Of a stretch of DNA of 64,000 nucleotides, positions 54,593-63,401 are shown piece after piece. Location: NCBI GenBank assembly GCA_016714465.1, contig JADKDT010000002.1, positions 1-64,000 on the forward strand. Direction: 5' to 3'. The stretch comes from Candidatus Brachythrix odensensis. Lineage in GTDB: Bacteria; Chloroflexota; Anaerolineae; J036; Brachytrichaceae. The notes beneath the pieces are model-generated. The model made no database searches, had not been told where the DNA came from, and was given only the letters and a program-made list of their open reading frames with translations. A program made the position numbers and the translations under genes. Numbering within the stretch: position 1 is the first letter of the stretch; each line of letters starts with the position of its first letter.

Positions 54593-55793
54593 CTTGGATA
54601 CCTCGTGACGTGCGAGCGAGGACGCTCGGGGCGCCTTGCTCGTTGGTCTGTGAATTGGCGATGATGGCGCTTCCTCGCGACACACTCAGGACGATGCCGC
54701 ACGCCGCCAGCACCGAAACAAGCGATGATCCGCCCACACTCAGGAACGGGACTGGAATGCCGGTAAACGGAATGACTTCCATCAATGAGAACATGTTCAC
54801 CGATGCCTGCACGATCATCCACATCATCACGCCTCCGGCAAGATAGGCGCCAAAATGCGAGTCCGAACGCCTCCCGATCACCAGGCAGCGCCACGCAAGC
54901 AGGCCGAAAAGTGTGAGCGTTAGCAGCAGGCCAAGCAATCCAAGCTCTTCGCCCAGGACGGCCATGATGCTGTCCGTGTGCGGCAGCGGCAGAAAGCCTT
55001 GCTTTTGATAGCTGCTGCCAAGACCCGTCCCAAAGAAGTTGCCGAGCGCAAATGCGATCTTCGCCTGCGGCACGTGGCTCTGCCAATAGGTGGGATCTGA
55101 TGTGGCGGCAAAATCTCTCACCCGGCTGGCGGCATGCGGAAAGAGCTGCAGCGCAAGCGGATATAGCGCAATCCCACTTCCGCCCACAACCAGAAAGTGC
55201 TTGAGGCTTGCGCCGGCGAGAAAGAACATCACAAACGCGACCGACACGACGACCGAGGTGGTTCCAAAGTCGGGTTCAACGACGATCAACACAGCCGCGG
55301 AACCGGTGATCAGGGCAAACGGCAACAGGCCTGAAAAGAAGCTGTGAAGCTGATCACGCCGCGAGGCCAGCCAGGCCGCGCCATAGATGATGATCGCCGT
55401 CTTGGCGAGTTCGGAAGGCTGAAAAGAGCCTTCGCCAAACCAACGCCGCGCGCCATTTCGAGACGGTGTGAACAGCACAGCCACCAGCAGGAGCAGGGTG
55501 ATCACCATAAAGGGTAGAGCGACCTTGCGCGGGAGGGCATAGTCGATTCTGCTGATGCCGAACATGACGACAAGGCCAATCGCCGCAGCGCCAACCTGAC
55601 TGACAAAAAAGCGCGAGGCGATCTCGCCCGTTGCCGGTCGAATGTAGCCGATTGTCGAACTGTAGGCCATGATCAAGCCCAGAGTCACCAGTCCGAGAAT
55701 CACGACCAGCAAGGTGCGGTCCATCCCGCGCGGGCCCTCAGCGGCGGCGCGGCGCGCAACCCGGGCTGCGGAGGGTGTGAGTGAAATCCTCAT
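54372..55793 (-). CDS. ftsW: FtsW, SEDS peptidoglycan polymerase
   Basis: 473 residues. Ten TM segments with SEDS motifs: FGEGSFQPSELAKTAIIIYG, VEPDFGTTSVVVSVAF, LPLPHTDSIMAVLGEELG (conserved Asp), IPFTGIPVPFLSVGGSSLVS. Polymerises lipid II with FtsI at the septum. After the last TM segment an unusually long Arg-rich tail of about 100 residues follows; its last roughly 73 codons overlap murG in another frame. Either a real long overlap or the product of a lost stop. Starts 36 nt after murD. Confidence 0.95.
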   Translation of the reverse strand: MRISLTPSAARVARRAAAEGPRGMDRTLLVVILGLVTLGLIMAYSSTIGYIRPATGEIASRFFVSQVGAAAIGLVVMFGISRIDYALPRKVALPFMVITLLLLVAVLFTPSRNGARRWFGEGSFQPSELAKTAIIIYGAAWLASRRDQLHSFFSGLLPFALITGSAAVLIVVEPDFGTTSVVVSVAFVMFFLAGASLKHFLVVGGSGIALYPLALQLFPHAASRVRDFAATSDPTYWQSHVPQAKIAFALGNFFGTGLGSSYQKQGFLPLPHTDSIMAVLGEELGLLGLLLTLTLFGLLAWRCLVIGRRSDSHFGAYLAGGVMMWMIVQASVNMFSLMEVIPFTGIPVPFLSVGGSSLVSVLAACGIVLSVSRGSAIIANSQTNEQGAPSVLARTSRGIQGAIDSVGRRDRGTRPARVNNPRRVKANNDVPVLVGRDIRTRRENTARRAAPGDDRGAVRGRTGRHGGGSRPTG

Positions 55794-55829
55794 GCGAATA
55801 CTTGCTCAGAAATCTTGGCGATCGTCGCT

Positions 55830-57215
55830 TCAATGAAGTGCGGTGATTAGTTCGGTGAATTCGTCGCCGCGTTCGGCAAAGTCTCTGTAGGCGTCATAAC
55901 TCGTACCCCCCGGCGAGAGCAATACGACGCTGCCCGGCTGCGCGACGTCGACGGCGCGAAGCACAGCATCCCGCAGCGATACGTGCGCGCTCATCCGACC
56001 TGGCGCAATTCCAGCGGCTTGAAGCTTGCCCTGAACCATCCCCGCCATTTCTCCGAACAGCGCGATATGTTCGCACCGGCGCGCCATTTCCGCCGCCGCG
56101 TCATCCCAGGGCAGCTTCTTGTCCCTGCCCCCGCACAAGAGCACCACCGGCGCCGTGAAGCACCGCAGGTCTGCCAGCACCCTTTCTGGCGCAGTCGCGA
56201 TTGAATCATCGTAGTAGCGCACACCGTTCAACTCGCGAACGAGCTGGAGGCGGTGCACGACGCCCTTGAACGACCGCGCAATGCCCCGAATCGCATCCAG
56301 GCCGGCGCCGGCGCTGGCGGCCAGCACGGCCGCCGCCAGCACGTTGAGAATGTTGTGATCCCCCATCAGCAGCAACTCTCGTCGATGACAAATTGTATCC
56401 TCAATTCGGTTTTTCCGGATGCGCAACCGCAGGAACCCATCCTCATCGAGCCAGGCGCCATCACCCCGGGGCTCGGCCCGAAGGCTGAACCACGCGGTCG
56501 AGGCCCCGGAGTTCAGCGTTGATGAAACGGGATCGTCGGCGTTTAGTACTTGGAGGTCTGCGTCACCCTGAAAATCCAGGATGCGCTTCTTTGCGGCCGT
56601 ATAGGCAGCCATCGTGCCGTGGCGATCCAGGTGATTGGGCGTGATATTCGTGATGCAGGCGATATGCGGGCTGCGCGTCATCAAGTCGAGCTGGAACGAT
56701 GAGAGCTCCATCACCACGTGATCGTAGGCGCCTATGTCGTCCACATGCTCAATCAGGGGATTCCCGATATTGCCACCAACCCAGACTGGCCGGGTCGGGC
56801 TGCCTGAGCCGGATTCGTGCGCGCGGAGCATCTCACCGAGCAGGGTCGTCGTCGTCGTCTTTCCCGCCGATCCGGTGATTCCAATAATCGGCGCCGCGCA
56901 CAATTCGAAGAACATGTCGGCGTCGTTGCTGATCGGGACGCCCCGCCGGCGCGCCTCAACGACGATCGGCAGATTGATCGGAACCCCGCCGCTCAAACAC
57001 AACAGCTCGCAATCGTCCAGCAGGCTCAGTGGATGTCCTCCCAAGGCCAGGGTCAACGCCGAAACGGCCGGCAGGCTTGTCAGATCCAGCCCGCCCGCCG
57101 CCTTGTCGTCGCTCAAAACCACGTGCGCGCCTTTGGAGAGCAGATAGCGTGTCAGCGCGATGCCCTGACGGGCCGCGCCCAGAATAACCACTCGCTTGCC
57201 TGCCCAACGCTTCAT
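55830..57215 (-). CDS. murD: UDP-N-acetylmuramoylalanine--D-glutamate ligase
   Basis: 461 residues from ATG 57215, which overlaps the mraY stop (ATGA). Adds D-Glu to UDP-MurNAc-L-Ala. RVVILGAARQGIALTRYLLS, ATP loop IIGITGSAGKTTTTTLLGEM, ELSSFQLDLMTRSPHIACIT, NITPNHLDRHGTMAAYTAAK, MGDHNILNVLAAAVLAAS, YYDDSIATAPERVLADLRCF and LLSPGGTSYDAYRDFAERG. Confidence 0.97.
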   Translation of the reverse strand: MKRWAGKRVVILGAARQGIALTRYLLSKGAHVVLSDDKAAGGLDLTSLPAVSALTLALGGHPLSLLDDCELLCLSGGVPINLPIVVEARRRGVPISNDADMFFELCAAPIIGITGSAGKTTTTTLLGEMLRAHESGSGSPTRPVWVGGNIGNPLIEHVDDIGAYDHVVMELSSFQLDLMTRSPHIACITNITPNHLDRHGTMAAYTAAKKRILDFQGDADLQVLNADDPVSSTLNSGASTAWFSLRAEPRGDGAWLDEDGFLRLRIRKNRIEDTICHRRELLLMGDHNILNVLAAAVLAASAGAGLDAIRGIARSFKGVVHRLQLVRELNGVRYYDDSIATAPERVLADLRCFTAPVVLLCGGRDKKLPWDDAAAEMARRCEHIALFGEMAGMVQGKLQAAGIAPGRMSAHVSLRDAVLRAVDVAQPGSVVLLSPGGTSYDAYRDFAERGDEFTELITALH

Positions 57216-58300
57216 GGATTTCCCAACACCGCCAGCCCGACCCCGACCATGCCGGCGACGATGCCGACCAGCCAGAAACGCTGCACCAACTGAGTTTCGC
57301 TCCAGCCCTGCACCACGTAGTGATTGTGCAGTGGCGACATTTTGAACAAACGCCGCCCCTCGCCATAGCGCCGGCGGGTGTACTTGAACCAGGCAACCTG
57401 GAGCAACGTGCTGACGGTTTCGGCGACGGGTACGATTGCGATAATGGGCAATAGTAGCCACTGTCCCGTCATCATGGCCATCATCCCGAGCGATGCGCCC
57501 AGGGCTTCACTGCCCAGGTCTCCCATGAAGATCTGGGCCGGATGCACGTTAAACCACAGAAAGCCCAGCAACGCGCCGGCGATGACCATGCAGAAGGTGG
57601 TCACGAAGACCTGGCCCTGCATAAAGCCGATGACCCCGTATACGATAAAGCTGACGAAGCAAATCAGGGCCGCCAGCCCATCGAGGCCATCCGTGAGGTT
57701 GACCGCGTTCGCCGAGGCATGGATGATGAAGATGGCAACCGGTATCCACAACAGCCCGATATCCACTGGCTCAGCCAGTCCGGGCACGCCCACCCGGCTA
57801 TAGCCAAACAGGAGTTCCGACGACCAGGTCAGGCCGGTGGGCCCGAACTCCGGCACGCGAGCCTGGTTCATCACCAACGCCGCGGTGGTCGCGATGAGAA
57901 GCTGAATAAGGGCCTTGGTCCGCCCGCGCATCCCCTCGCCGCGCCGCACACCACGCACACCCATGAAGTCATCAATCCCGCCGAAAATGGCAAAGCTGAC
58001 CATGACGACCAGAACGATGCCAAGCGAGCGTCCAACCAGTACCAGGCCGGGCGGAAATCCAGGCAGTACCCGGGCGCCGACGCGCGTATAGAAATACATC
58101 ATCGTCAGCATGAGCAGGGTCACGCCAACAAAAAGGACTCCGCCCATGGTCGGCGTTCCCATCTTGACCATGTGGCTGCTTGGTCCGTCCACCCGTATCT
58201 GTTTGCCAATCCTGGCCCTCCGCAGAAAGGCGATCAGGGGGCCGCCCAACAGCACGGAGACAAGACAGGCGATTACGCCTGCCATCAGTGAAGTTCCCAT
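57212..58300 (-). CDS. mraY: Phospho-N-acetylmuramoyl-pentapeptide transferase
   Basis: 362 residues, about ten TM segments. Transfers phospho-MurNAc-pentapeptide to undecaprenyl phosphate, giving lipid I. HMVKMGTPTMGGVLFVG, FAIFGGIDDFMGVRGVRRG (Asp pair), NAVNLTDGLDGLAALICFVS (NxxNxxDGLDGL), MGDLGSEALGASLGMMAMMT and the substrate loop SPLHNHYVVQGWSETQLVQR. Starts 3 nt after murF. Confidence 0.97.
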   Translation of the reverse strand: MGTSLMAGVIACLVSVLLGGPLIAFLRRARIGKQIRVDGPSSHMVKMGTPTMGGVLFVGVTLLMLTMMYFYTRVGARVLPGFPPGLVLVGRSLGIVLVVMVSFAIFGGIDDFMGVRGVRRGEGMRGRTKALIQLLIATTAALVMNQARVPEFGPTGLTWSSELLFGYSRVGVPGLAEPVDIGLLWIPVAIFIIHASANAVNLTDGLDGLAALICFVSFIVYGVIGFMQGQVFVTTFCMVIAGALLGFLWFNVHPAQIFMGDLGSEALGASLGMMAMMTGQWLLLPIIAIVPVAETVSTLLQVAWFKYTRRRYGEGRRLFKMSPLHNHYVVQGWSETQLVQRFWLVGIVAGMVGVGLAVLGNP

Positions 58301-58303
58301 GGT

Positions 58304-59731
58304 TCAGTCTTGCAGCCCGGCTACAACATCCTCCATTTCCATTCCCCGCGATCCCTTGACAAGGATCGTCGACTTCTGGGTCACCCGCTCGCGCACGACC
58401 CGAATCGCCTCGGACTTGGTCGCGACATGCACAACCGATTCAGGCGCTGCGCCGCACGCCCGGGCCTCCTCGGCGATCCAGCGCGCGCGCTCACCAACGC
58501 ACACGATCAACTGCGCCACAAGCGCCGCCCGGCAACCCACCTCCCGATGCGCGGCTTCCTCGAGGTCGGCAAGTTCGAGCATGTCTGCCAGAACCGCCAC
58601 CCGCGGCGGGTCGCCGACTTCCTGTAGAACATTCAGGGCCGCCAGCGTCGACTCAGGACTCGCATTGTATGTGTCATCGATGATGATCGAACCGTGCGGG
58701 CCCTCGATCACCTGGAGTCGAATGGCGCCGCCGGGCTGGCCCAATCCTTCCACGATTTCTCCCCAGCTCAACCCCGCCACACGGCCGACCGCTGCCGCCC
58801 GAAGCGCGGTATTGGCGCTGTGCGCCCCCAGCAGGGGCACCCGCGCGGTGTACGACGCTGTGATGCCTTTTTCGCGCAGGCGGACCATGATTCCATCCAG
58901 ACCGCGGGTTTCGATATCCTCAATCCAGAAATCCGCCCGGCTGGTGAGACCCGCTGTTACGACCCGTGCGCGCGTCATCGCGGCCATGCCGCGCACGCGC
59001 GCGTCATCGTCATTGAGCACCACGACGCCACCCTCGGCCGCGGGCGGAAGCGCCAGGACGAGCTCGGCCTTCGCCATAGCGATGTTGTCCAGCGAGCCCA
59101 GGCGTTCCAGATGCACTGGCGCGATCATGGTGATGACGCCAATCTGCGGGCGCACCCAGGAAGAGAAGCGCGCGATCTCGCCTCGGGCATACATCCCAAT
59201 CTCAATGACCGCATACTCGTGCTCCGGGCGCAACCTAAGCAGCGTCATCGGAATACCAAGCTCGTTGTTCTGGTTTCCCTCGTTTTTGAGGGTCCGATAA
59301 CGGATGCCCAGGACCTGGGCAATGAGTTCCTTGGTGGTCGATTTTCCCAGGCTGCCCGTCACGCCAACCATGCGAGGCGAAAACTGGGCCCGCCACGCCG
59401 CGCCGGCGGATTGAAGCGCGTCGACGGTGTTGTCGACCCGGATGAGAAACGGCGGCCCACCGACGTCGCGAGGGAACGCGCCAGCGCGCGCGTCAACCAT
59501 GTTCGCGCCGGGAATCTCGAGGTCCCGTTCGATGAGCGCAGCCACAGCACCGCGCGCAAACGCGTCGGCCACATACGCATGCCCATCACTGCGCTCGCCT
59601 TTGATGGCAACAAAAAGATCAGCCGGCCCAGCCAAACGCGAATCCACGACGGCCCCTCGGATGGGAAAGCGTTCGAGGCCGGGTGACGAACGGCCACCAA
59701 CACCCTGGACGATTTGCATCACGCTGAGCAT
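58304..59731 (-). CDS. murF: UDP-N-acetylmuramoyl-tripeptide--D-alanyl-D-alanine ligase
   Basis: 475 residues. Adds D-Ala-D-Ala to the stem peptide. GAVVDSRLAGPADLFVAIKG, ATP loop VGVTGSLGKSTTKELIAQVL, LKNEGNQNNELGIPMTLLRL, AVIEIGMYARGEIARFSSWV, IIIDDTYNASPESTLAALNV and ILVKGSRGMEMEDVVAGLQ. The GNxNNExGxPxTL and DxYNA motifs separate it from MurE, which would normally precede it but is missing. It follows ftsI by 26 nt. Confidence 0.97.
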   Translation of the reverse strand: MLSVMQIVQGVGGRSSPGLERFPIRGAVVDSRLAGPADLFVAIKGERSDGHAYVADAFARGAVAALIERDLEIPGANMVDARAGAFPRDVGGPPFLIRVDNTVDALQSAGAAWRAQFSPRMVGVTGSLGKSTTKELIAQVLGIRYRTLKNEGNQNNELGIPMTLLRLRPEHEYAVIEIGMYARGEIARFSSWVRPQIGVITMIAPVHLERLGSLDNIAMAKAELVLALPPAAEGGVVVLNDDDARVRGMAAMTRARVVTAGLTSRADFWIEDIETRGLDGIMVRLREKGITASYTARVPLLGAHSANTALRAAAVGRVAGLSWGEIVEGLGQPGGAIRLQVIEGPHGSIIIDDTYNASPESTLAALNVLQEVGDPPRVAVLADMLELADLEEAAHREVGCRAALVAQLIVCVGERARWIAEEARACGAAPESVVHVATKSEAIRVVRERVTQKSTILVKGSRGMEMEDVVAGLQD

Positions 59732-59757
59732 GGATTCGACTCCTCACGCCTGCGCGG

Positions 59758-61530
59758 CTACTTCACGATGTCGGGCGCGATATTGAACATCTGCGCTGCC
59801 CGTTCGGCAACGTCATGAAAGACCGGGATGGTCGTGTCCTTCGCAAACGCGGGCTTCGGATAGTCGAGTTTGACCAGGATCGTGATCTGGGGTCTGCTCG
59901 CTGGGAAAACCCCCGCATAGGTGTGGATTGGACGCGGCACTGGGATGCCATTCGGGCGCTGCTCCGCGGTACCTGTCTTGCCCGCGACGCTGTAGCCCTT
60001 GATCAGAGCCGCCGGAGAGGCAGTGCGGGTCGCCTCGCCAAGAATGGCGCGAATCTGGCGCGATGTTTCGGGGCTGACAGCTTGATTGCGCACGACCGGG
60101 TTGATGATCTGGACGCGCCCATCGGGCAGGACGTACTTCGAAACAACGTGCGGCTGCATCACGGCGCCGTCATTGGCCACCGCGTTGATAGCGCCGATCA
60201 CTTGTATTGGCGTCATCGACACACCTTGTCCATAGGAATTTGTCGTGAGCACAATCGGGCTCCAGCGGGGAGATTCGGGCGTATTCAGAATGCCCTGCTC
60301 CTCGCCACCCATATCGACCCCTGTGCGATTGCCCAGACCGAACTTTCGCATGTAGGTGTAGAAGCTTTCCGGGCCCATGTACTCCCGGGCGACCTGCGCC
60401 GTAACCGTATTGATCGAATGCTGGAACACCTCCAACAGCGACACTGCGCCGTACCGGCCATTTTGCGAGTTGTAAATCGGTATGCCATCCGTGCGATAAA
60501 CGCCGCTGTCATTGAAAATGGTCCGAGAAGTGACCTTGCCAGAGTCGAGGGCCGCCGCCCAGGTCACAGCCTTCATCGTTGAGCCGGGGTCATACAGATC
60601 GCTTACGGCCTGGTTGCGCAGGCGTCGTTCGCCCTGCCGGGAGGCGGCTGCGCCCAACGCCGAGTTGGGGTCATAAGTCGGGAGCGATGCCATTGACAGA
60701 ATCGCGCCGGTCCGCGTCTCCATTACGATGATGGTGCCGCCGCTCGCGTCGTATTCCTTCAGCGCCTGCGCCAGGCGCCGTTCGACGAATTGCTGCAGGT
60801 TGGCGTCGATGGTGAGCGTGAGATCCGCCCCGGGCCGCGCCTGCTGGAGCTCGATGACGTCGTTGCCGCGCTCCTTGATCTTGCCAGGAGTCGCCCGCAA
60901 GACGTTGTCGTAAAAATCCTCGACACCGCTCAGTCCAGTCGGGACAAGATTGACATAGCCAAGCACCGAAGCCGCCAGGGTGCCCTGCGGATAGTCGCGC
61001 TCCCAAGTGGATTCGAAGTTCAGACAGCAGCGCTTGGCCGCGGTCAGCGTCGTTGTAAGCCGAAACGTCTCGGAGGGGGACAAACCGGCCGCCACCAGAG
61101 TTGACACATTCGTCTTCGTGGGCGCCCATGTTGCGATGATGGTGTCCATCTCCTGCTTGACCTTTGCGTAGGGCCGGCCCGTTGCTCCGGAAAGCGCGGA
61201 CGCCAGGGTGGCGGTATCGGTAACGATCGGCCTGCCGTTGACCCGAGTCGGGTTCAATCGCACGTCCCAGGCCAGATTGCTGACCGCCAGAACGGTCCCG
61301 GTCCGATCGCTGATCAACCCGCGCGGGGCCAGGAGAACGTCGCTATTCGTCTGCTGATAGATGCCAATCTCGAGTGCTCGCTCGTTGCCGGCTAGTTGCA
61401 GGTTGGCCCCTCGGACGGCGACCAACATGAGGATCAGCCCGATTACGATGCCGACGACGGTGACCCGTCGCCCGGAGAGTGCAGGTTGCGCTAGCGTGCT
61501 GGAATAGTAACGCGGTTCTGTGGAAGTCAT
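59758..61530 (-). CDS. ftsI: FtsI/PBP2-type transpeptidase
   Basis: 590 residues. N-terminal TM (VTVVGIVIGLILMLVAVRGA), a pedestal domain (LLAPRGLISDRTGTVLAVSN), then the penicillin-binding domain with SxxK in YDPGSTMKAVTWAAAL, SxN in FQHSINTVTAQVA and KTG in YSVAGKTGTAEQ. Class B monofunctional enzyme that cross-links septal peptidoglycan with FtsW. No PASTA domain. The ATG overlaps the ftsL-like stop (ATGA). Confidence 0.95.
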   Translation of the reverse strand: MTSTEPRYYSSTLAQPALSGRRVTVVGIVIGLILMLVAVRGANLQLAGNERALEIGIYQQTNSDVLLAPRGLISDRTGTVLAVSNLAWDVRLNPTRVNGRPIVTDTATLASALSGATGRPYAKVKQEMDTIIATWAPTKTNVSTLVAAGLSPSETFRLTTTLTAAKRCCLNFESTWERDYPQGTLAASVLGYVNLVPTGLSGVEDFYDNVLRATPGKIKERGNDVIELQQARPGADLTLTIDANLQQFVERRLAQALKEYDASGGTIIVMETRTGAILSMASLPTYDPNSALGAAASRQGERRLRNQAVSDLYDPGSTMKAVTWAAALDSGKVTSRTIFNDSGVYRTDGIPIYNSQNGRYGAVSLLEVFQHSINTVTAQVAREYMGPESFYTYMRKFGLGNRTGVDMGGEEQGILNTPESPRWSPIVLTTNSYGQGVSMTPIQVIGAINAVANDGAVMQPHVVSKYVLPDGRVQIINPVVRNQAVSPETSRQIRAILGEATRTASPAALIKGYSVAGKTGTAEQRPNGIPVPRPIHTYAGVFPASRPQITILVKLDYPKPAFAKDTTIPVFHDVAERAAQMFNIAPDIVK

Positions 61531-61877
61531 GGCTGTTTCAGGGTCAATGTGGCGGTGATGGTCGGGGTCAGCGTTGGCTCGGCGATTTGCAGGTATTCGA
61601 GTTTGTCGGTCGGCCCAAAGCCGGCCTTGCGGGCCCGCCGCTCCATTTCGTCAATTGAAGCGACCCGCCCGATCGACGTCCACGCTTCATTGGTCTCGCG
61701 GGTGAGGTCGGTTCCCTTCGCGTAGAGCCGGTCCAGTTCGCGGCTGAGAGACTCGGTGCGGGCGGCCATGGCGAGGTTGGCAACGGCCAACCCAAGGCAC
61801 AACAGCAGGCTGAAGACGGCCAGCGCGACATAATGGCGCGCGCTCAGGTTGGACAGGCGTCGCAGTGTTTCCTTCAT
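61527..61877 (-). CDS. FtsL-like division protein
   Basis: 116 residues: a short basic cytoplasmic start (MKETLRRLSNLSARHY), one TM helix (VALAVFSLLLCLGLAVANLA), a heptad-like coiled coil (ARTESLSRELDRLYAKGTDL) and a Thr/Pro-rich tail. This topology and the slot between rsmH and ftsI are those of FtsL; sequence alone would not prove it. It would form a trimer with FtsQ and an FtsB-type protein. ATGA overlaps at both ends. Confidence 0.75.
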   Translation of the reverse strand: MKETLRRLSNLSARHYVALAVFSLLLCLGLAVANLAMAARTESLSRELDRLYAKGTDLTRETNEAWTSIGRVASIDEMERRARKAGFGPTDKLEYLQIAEPTLTPTITATLTLKQP

Positions 61878-62797
61878 CGTTTTTCCACCACGCGCAGATG
61901 CGCGCTGCGTGCCCTGGGGTTCGCTTCGATTTCGGCTTCTGTCGGTTCAATTGGCTTGTGCGTCACGAGCGTCACAGCCGCTGCCTGTTCAACTTGATCC
62001 GAGCCGAAGCCGGGGATAGCCGTCCGCTCTATTGCCGCCTCTCGAAAGGCCACTTTCACCATCCGGTCTTCAAGCGAATGGAAGGTGATCACGGCAAGCC
62101 GGCCACCGGGGGCCAGCGCCGCGATCAAATCGGGCAACGCCCTTTGCAGCCGGCCCAACTCGTCGTTGACGACGATCCGAAGCGCCTGAAAAACCAGGGT
62201 CGCAGGATGAATACGCTGACGACGGCCGGACCGGGCCACGCCAGCCACAATGTCGCGCAATTGCGTCGTCGTTGTAATCGGCCTGGCGCCAAGGATCGCT
62301 TCAGCCACCCGCCGCGGGTTCTCAATTTCACCGTAAGCGCGCAGCCATCCGACCAATTCGTCCAGTTCGGCCCGATTGACAAGAGGCGCAGCGGTTGGTT
62401 CGTGCCCCTCTCCCGCTGAAAACCGCATATCCAGCGGGCCCTCGCGCATAAATGCAAACCCGCGCTCGGCCTCGGCCAGTTGATAAGAGCTCAACCCCAG
62501 GTCCGCCAGGATTCCATCCAACGGCGTCATGCCGGCCGTTGTGGCCATGGCCGCAGCGTCATCGATCCACCCGCGCGCCACAACCGCTCGCCCGCCAAAG
62601 GGGCGCAAGCGTTCGGTCACCCGCTCAACGGCTTGCGGATCCGCGTCAGTGCCCATCAATCGGCCATCCGGGCCGCTGCGCTCCAAAACTCCGACTGCGT
62701 GGCCACCCCCACCCGCAGTCACGTCGAGGTAGCGGCCACCCGCCCGCGGCTGAAGCGCGTCCATTACCTCCTGGAAAAGCACTGGCGAGTGAGTCAT
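61874..62797 (-). CDS. rsmH: 16S rRNA (cytosine-1402-N4)-methyltransferase
   Basis: 307 residues from ATG 62797. MTHSPVLFQEVMDAL start, SAM site YLDVTAGGGGHAVGVLERSG, DGILADLGLSSYQLAEAERG, FAFMREGPLDMRFS, HPATLVFQALRIVVNDELGR, GGRLAVITFHSLEDRMVKVA. Methylates C1402 in the ribosomal P site. Standard second gene of the dcw cluster; an in-frame extension upstream covers the mraZ intergenic region and is not credible. Confidence 0.97.
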   Translation of the reverse strand: MTHSPVLFQEVMDALQPRAGGRYLDVTAGGGGHAVGVLERSGPDGRLMGTDADPQAVERVTERLRPFGGRAVVARGWIDDAAAMATTAGMTPLDGILADLGLSSYQLAEAERGFAFMREGPLDMRFSAGEGHEPTAAPLVNRAELDELVGWLRAYGEIENPRRVAEAILGARPITTTTQLRDIVAGVARSGRRQRIHPATLVFQALRIVVNDELGRLQRALPDLIAALAPGGRLAVITFHSLEDRMVKVAFREAAIERTAIPGFGSDQVEQAAAVTLVTHKPIEPTEAEIEANPRARSAHLRVVEKR

Positions 62798-62834
62798 GCT
62801 ACGCGGTAAGCTACGTTGTCCATTTGGTCTGAAG

Positions 62835-63263
62835 CTAGATCCCAAGACGCGACCAAACGTCTTCCTGTTTTGCCAGAGCAGACAACTCCGCGGTTCGGGC
62901 TTGCCATGCCTCGGGTGTCCACAGTTCAAGATGGTCGTAGGCGCCGACCACCAGAGTCGGCCCGGTGATCGCCGCATGCGCGAGCAGGCGCTCGGGGATC
63001 AGCACCCTGCCCTGCCCGTCAAGGGAGACGTTCTCCGCATTGGAGAACATCAGAGCCTGGAGCATCGAGGACTCGCGCTGAAACTGAGGGAGCGACCGCA
63101 CCCGATCCGCCAATTTTTCAAAGGCCGCGACCGGGTAGACCAACACGCAGTTGTCCTTAATCGCCGTAAGGACAAGACCCTCGGCAAATGACGCGCGGAA
63201 GCGGGCCGGCATCATCAGCCGTCCCTTCCCATCGATTGCGTGTCGCGTTTGTCCGAGCAGCAT
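62835..63263 (-). CDS. mraZ: Transcriptional regulator MraZ
   Basis: 142 residues from ATG 63263. Two SpoVT/AbrB-like half-domains: GQTRHAIDGKGRLMMPARFR and NVSLDGQGRVLIPERLLAHA. MraZ binds TGGG repeats upstream of its own gene and represses the dcw operon; four such repeats lie immediately upstream here. First gene of the cluster. Confidence 0.97.
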   Translation of the reverse strand: MLLGQTRHAIDGKGRLMMPARFRASFAEGLVLTAIKDNCVLVYPVAAFEKLADRVRSLPQFQRESSMLQALMFSNAENVSLDGQGRVLIPERLLAHAAITGPTLVVGAYDHLELWTPEAWQARTAELSALAKQEDVWSRLGI

Positions 63264-63270
63264 AATTATG

Positions 63271-63303
63271 TCCCAGCGTCCCACTTTCTCCCACTTCTTC
63301 CCA
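63271..63303 (-). promoter_or_regulatory. MraZ operator: four TGGGA repeats
   Basis: On the minus strand, TGGGA occurs at 63299-63303, 63289-63293, 63279-63283 and 63271-63275, spaced 10, 10 and 8 bp. The last repeat ends 7 nt before the mraZ ATG. This is the MraZ box array expected for dcw autoregulation. Confidence 0.85.
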
Positions 63304-63314
63304 CTTATGATTAC

Positions 63315-63342
63315 ATTCTAGTGGTTTTGCGAAATACTGCAA
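63315..63342 (-). promoter_or_regulatory. dcw cluster promoter
   Basis: On the minus strand, TTGCAG (63337-63342), a 16-bp spacer and TAGAAT (63315-63320). The start point falls just upstream of the MraZ boxes. Confidence 0.65.
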
Positions 63343-63401
63343 GGGGTGGGCGACCAATTCTCGGAAATACTCTAGGAAAGTGCGGGTTATGATCCAAGGC
63401 G

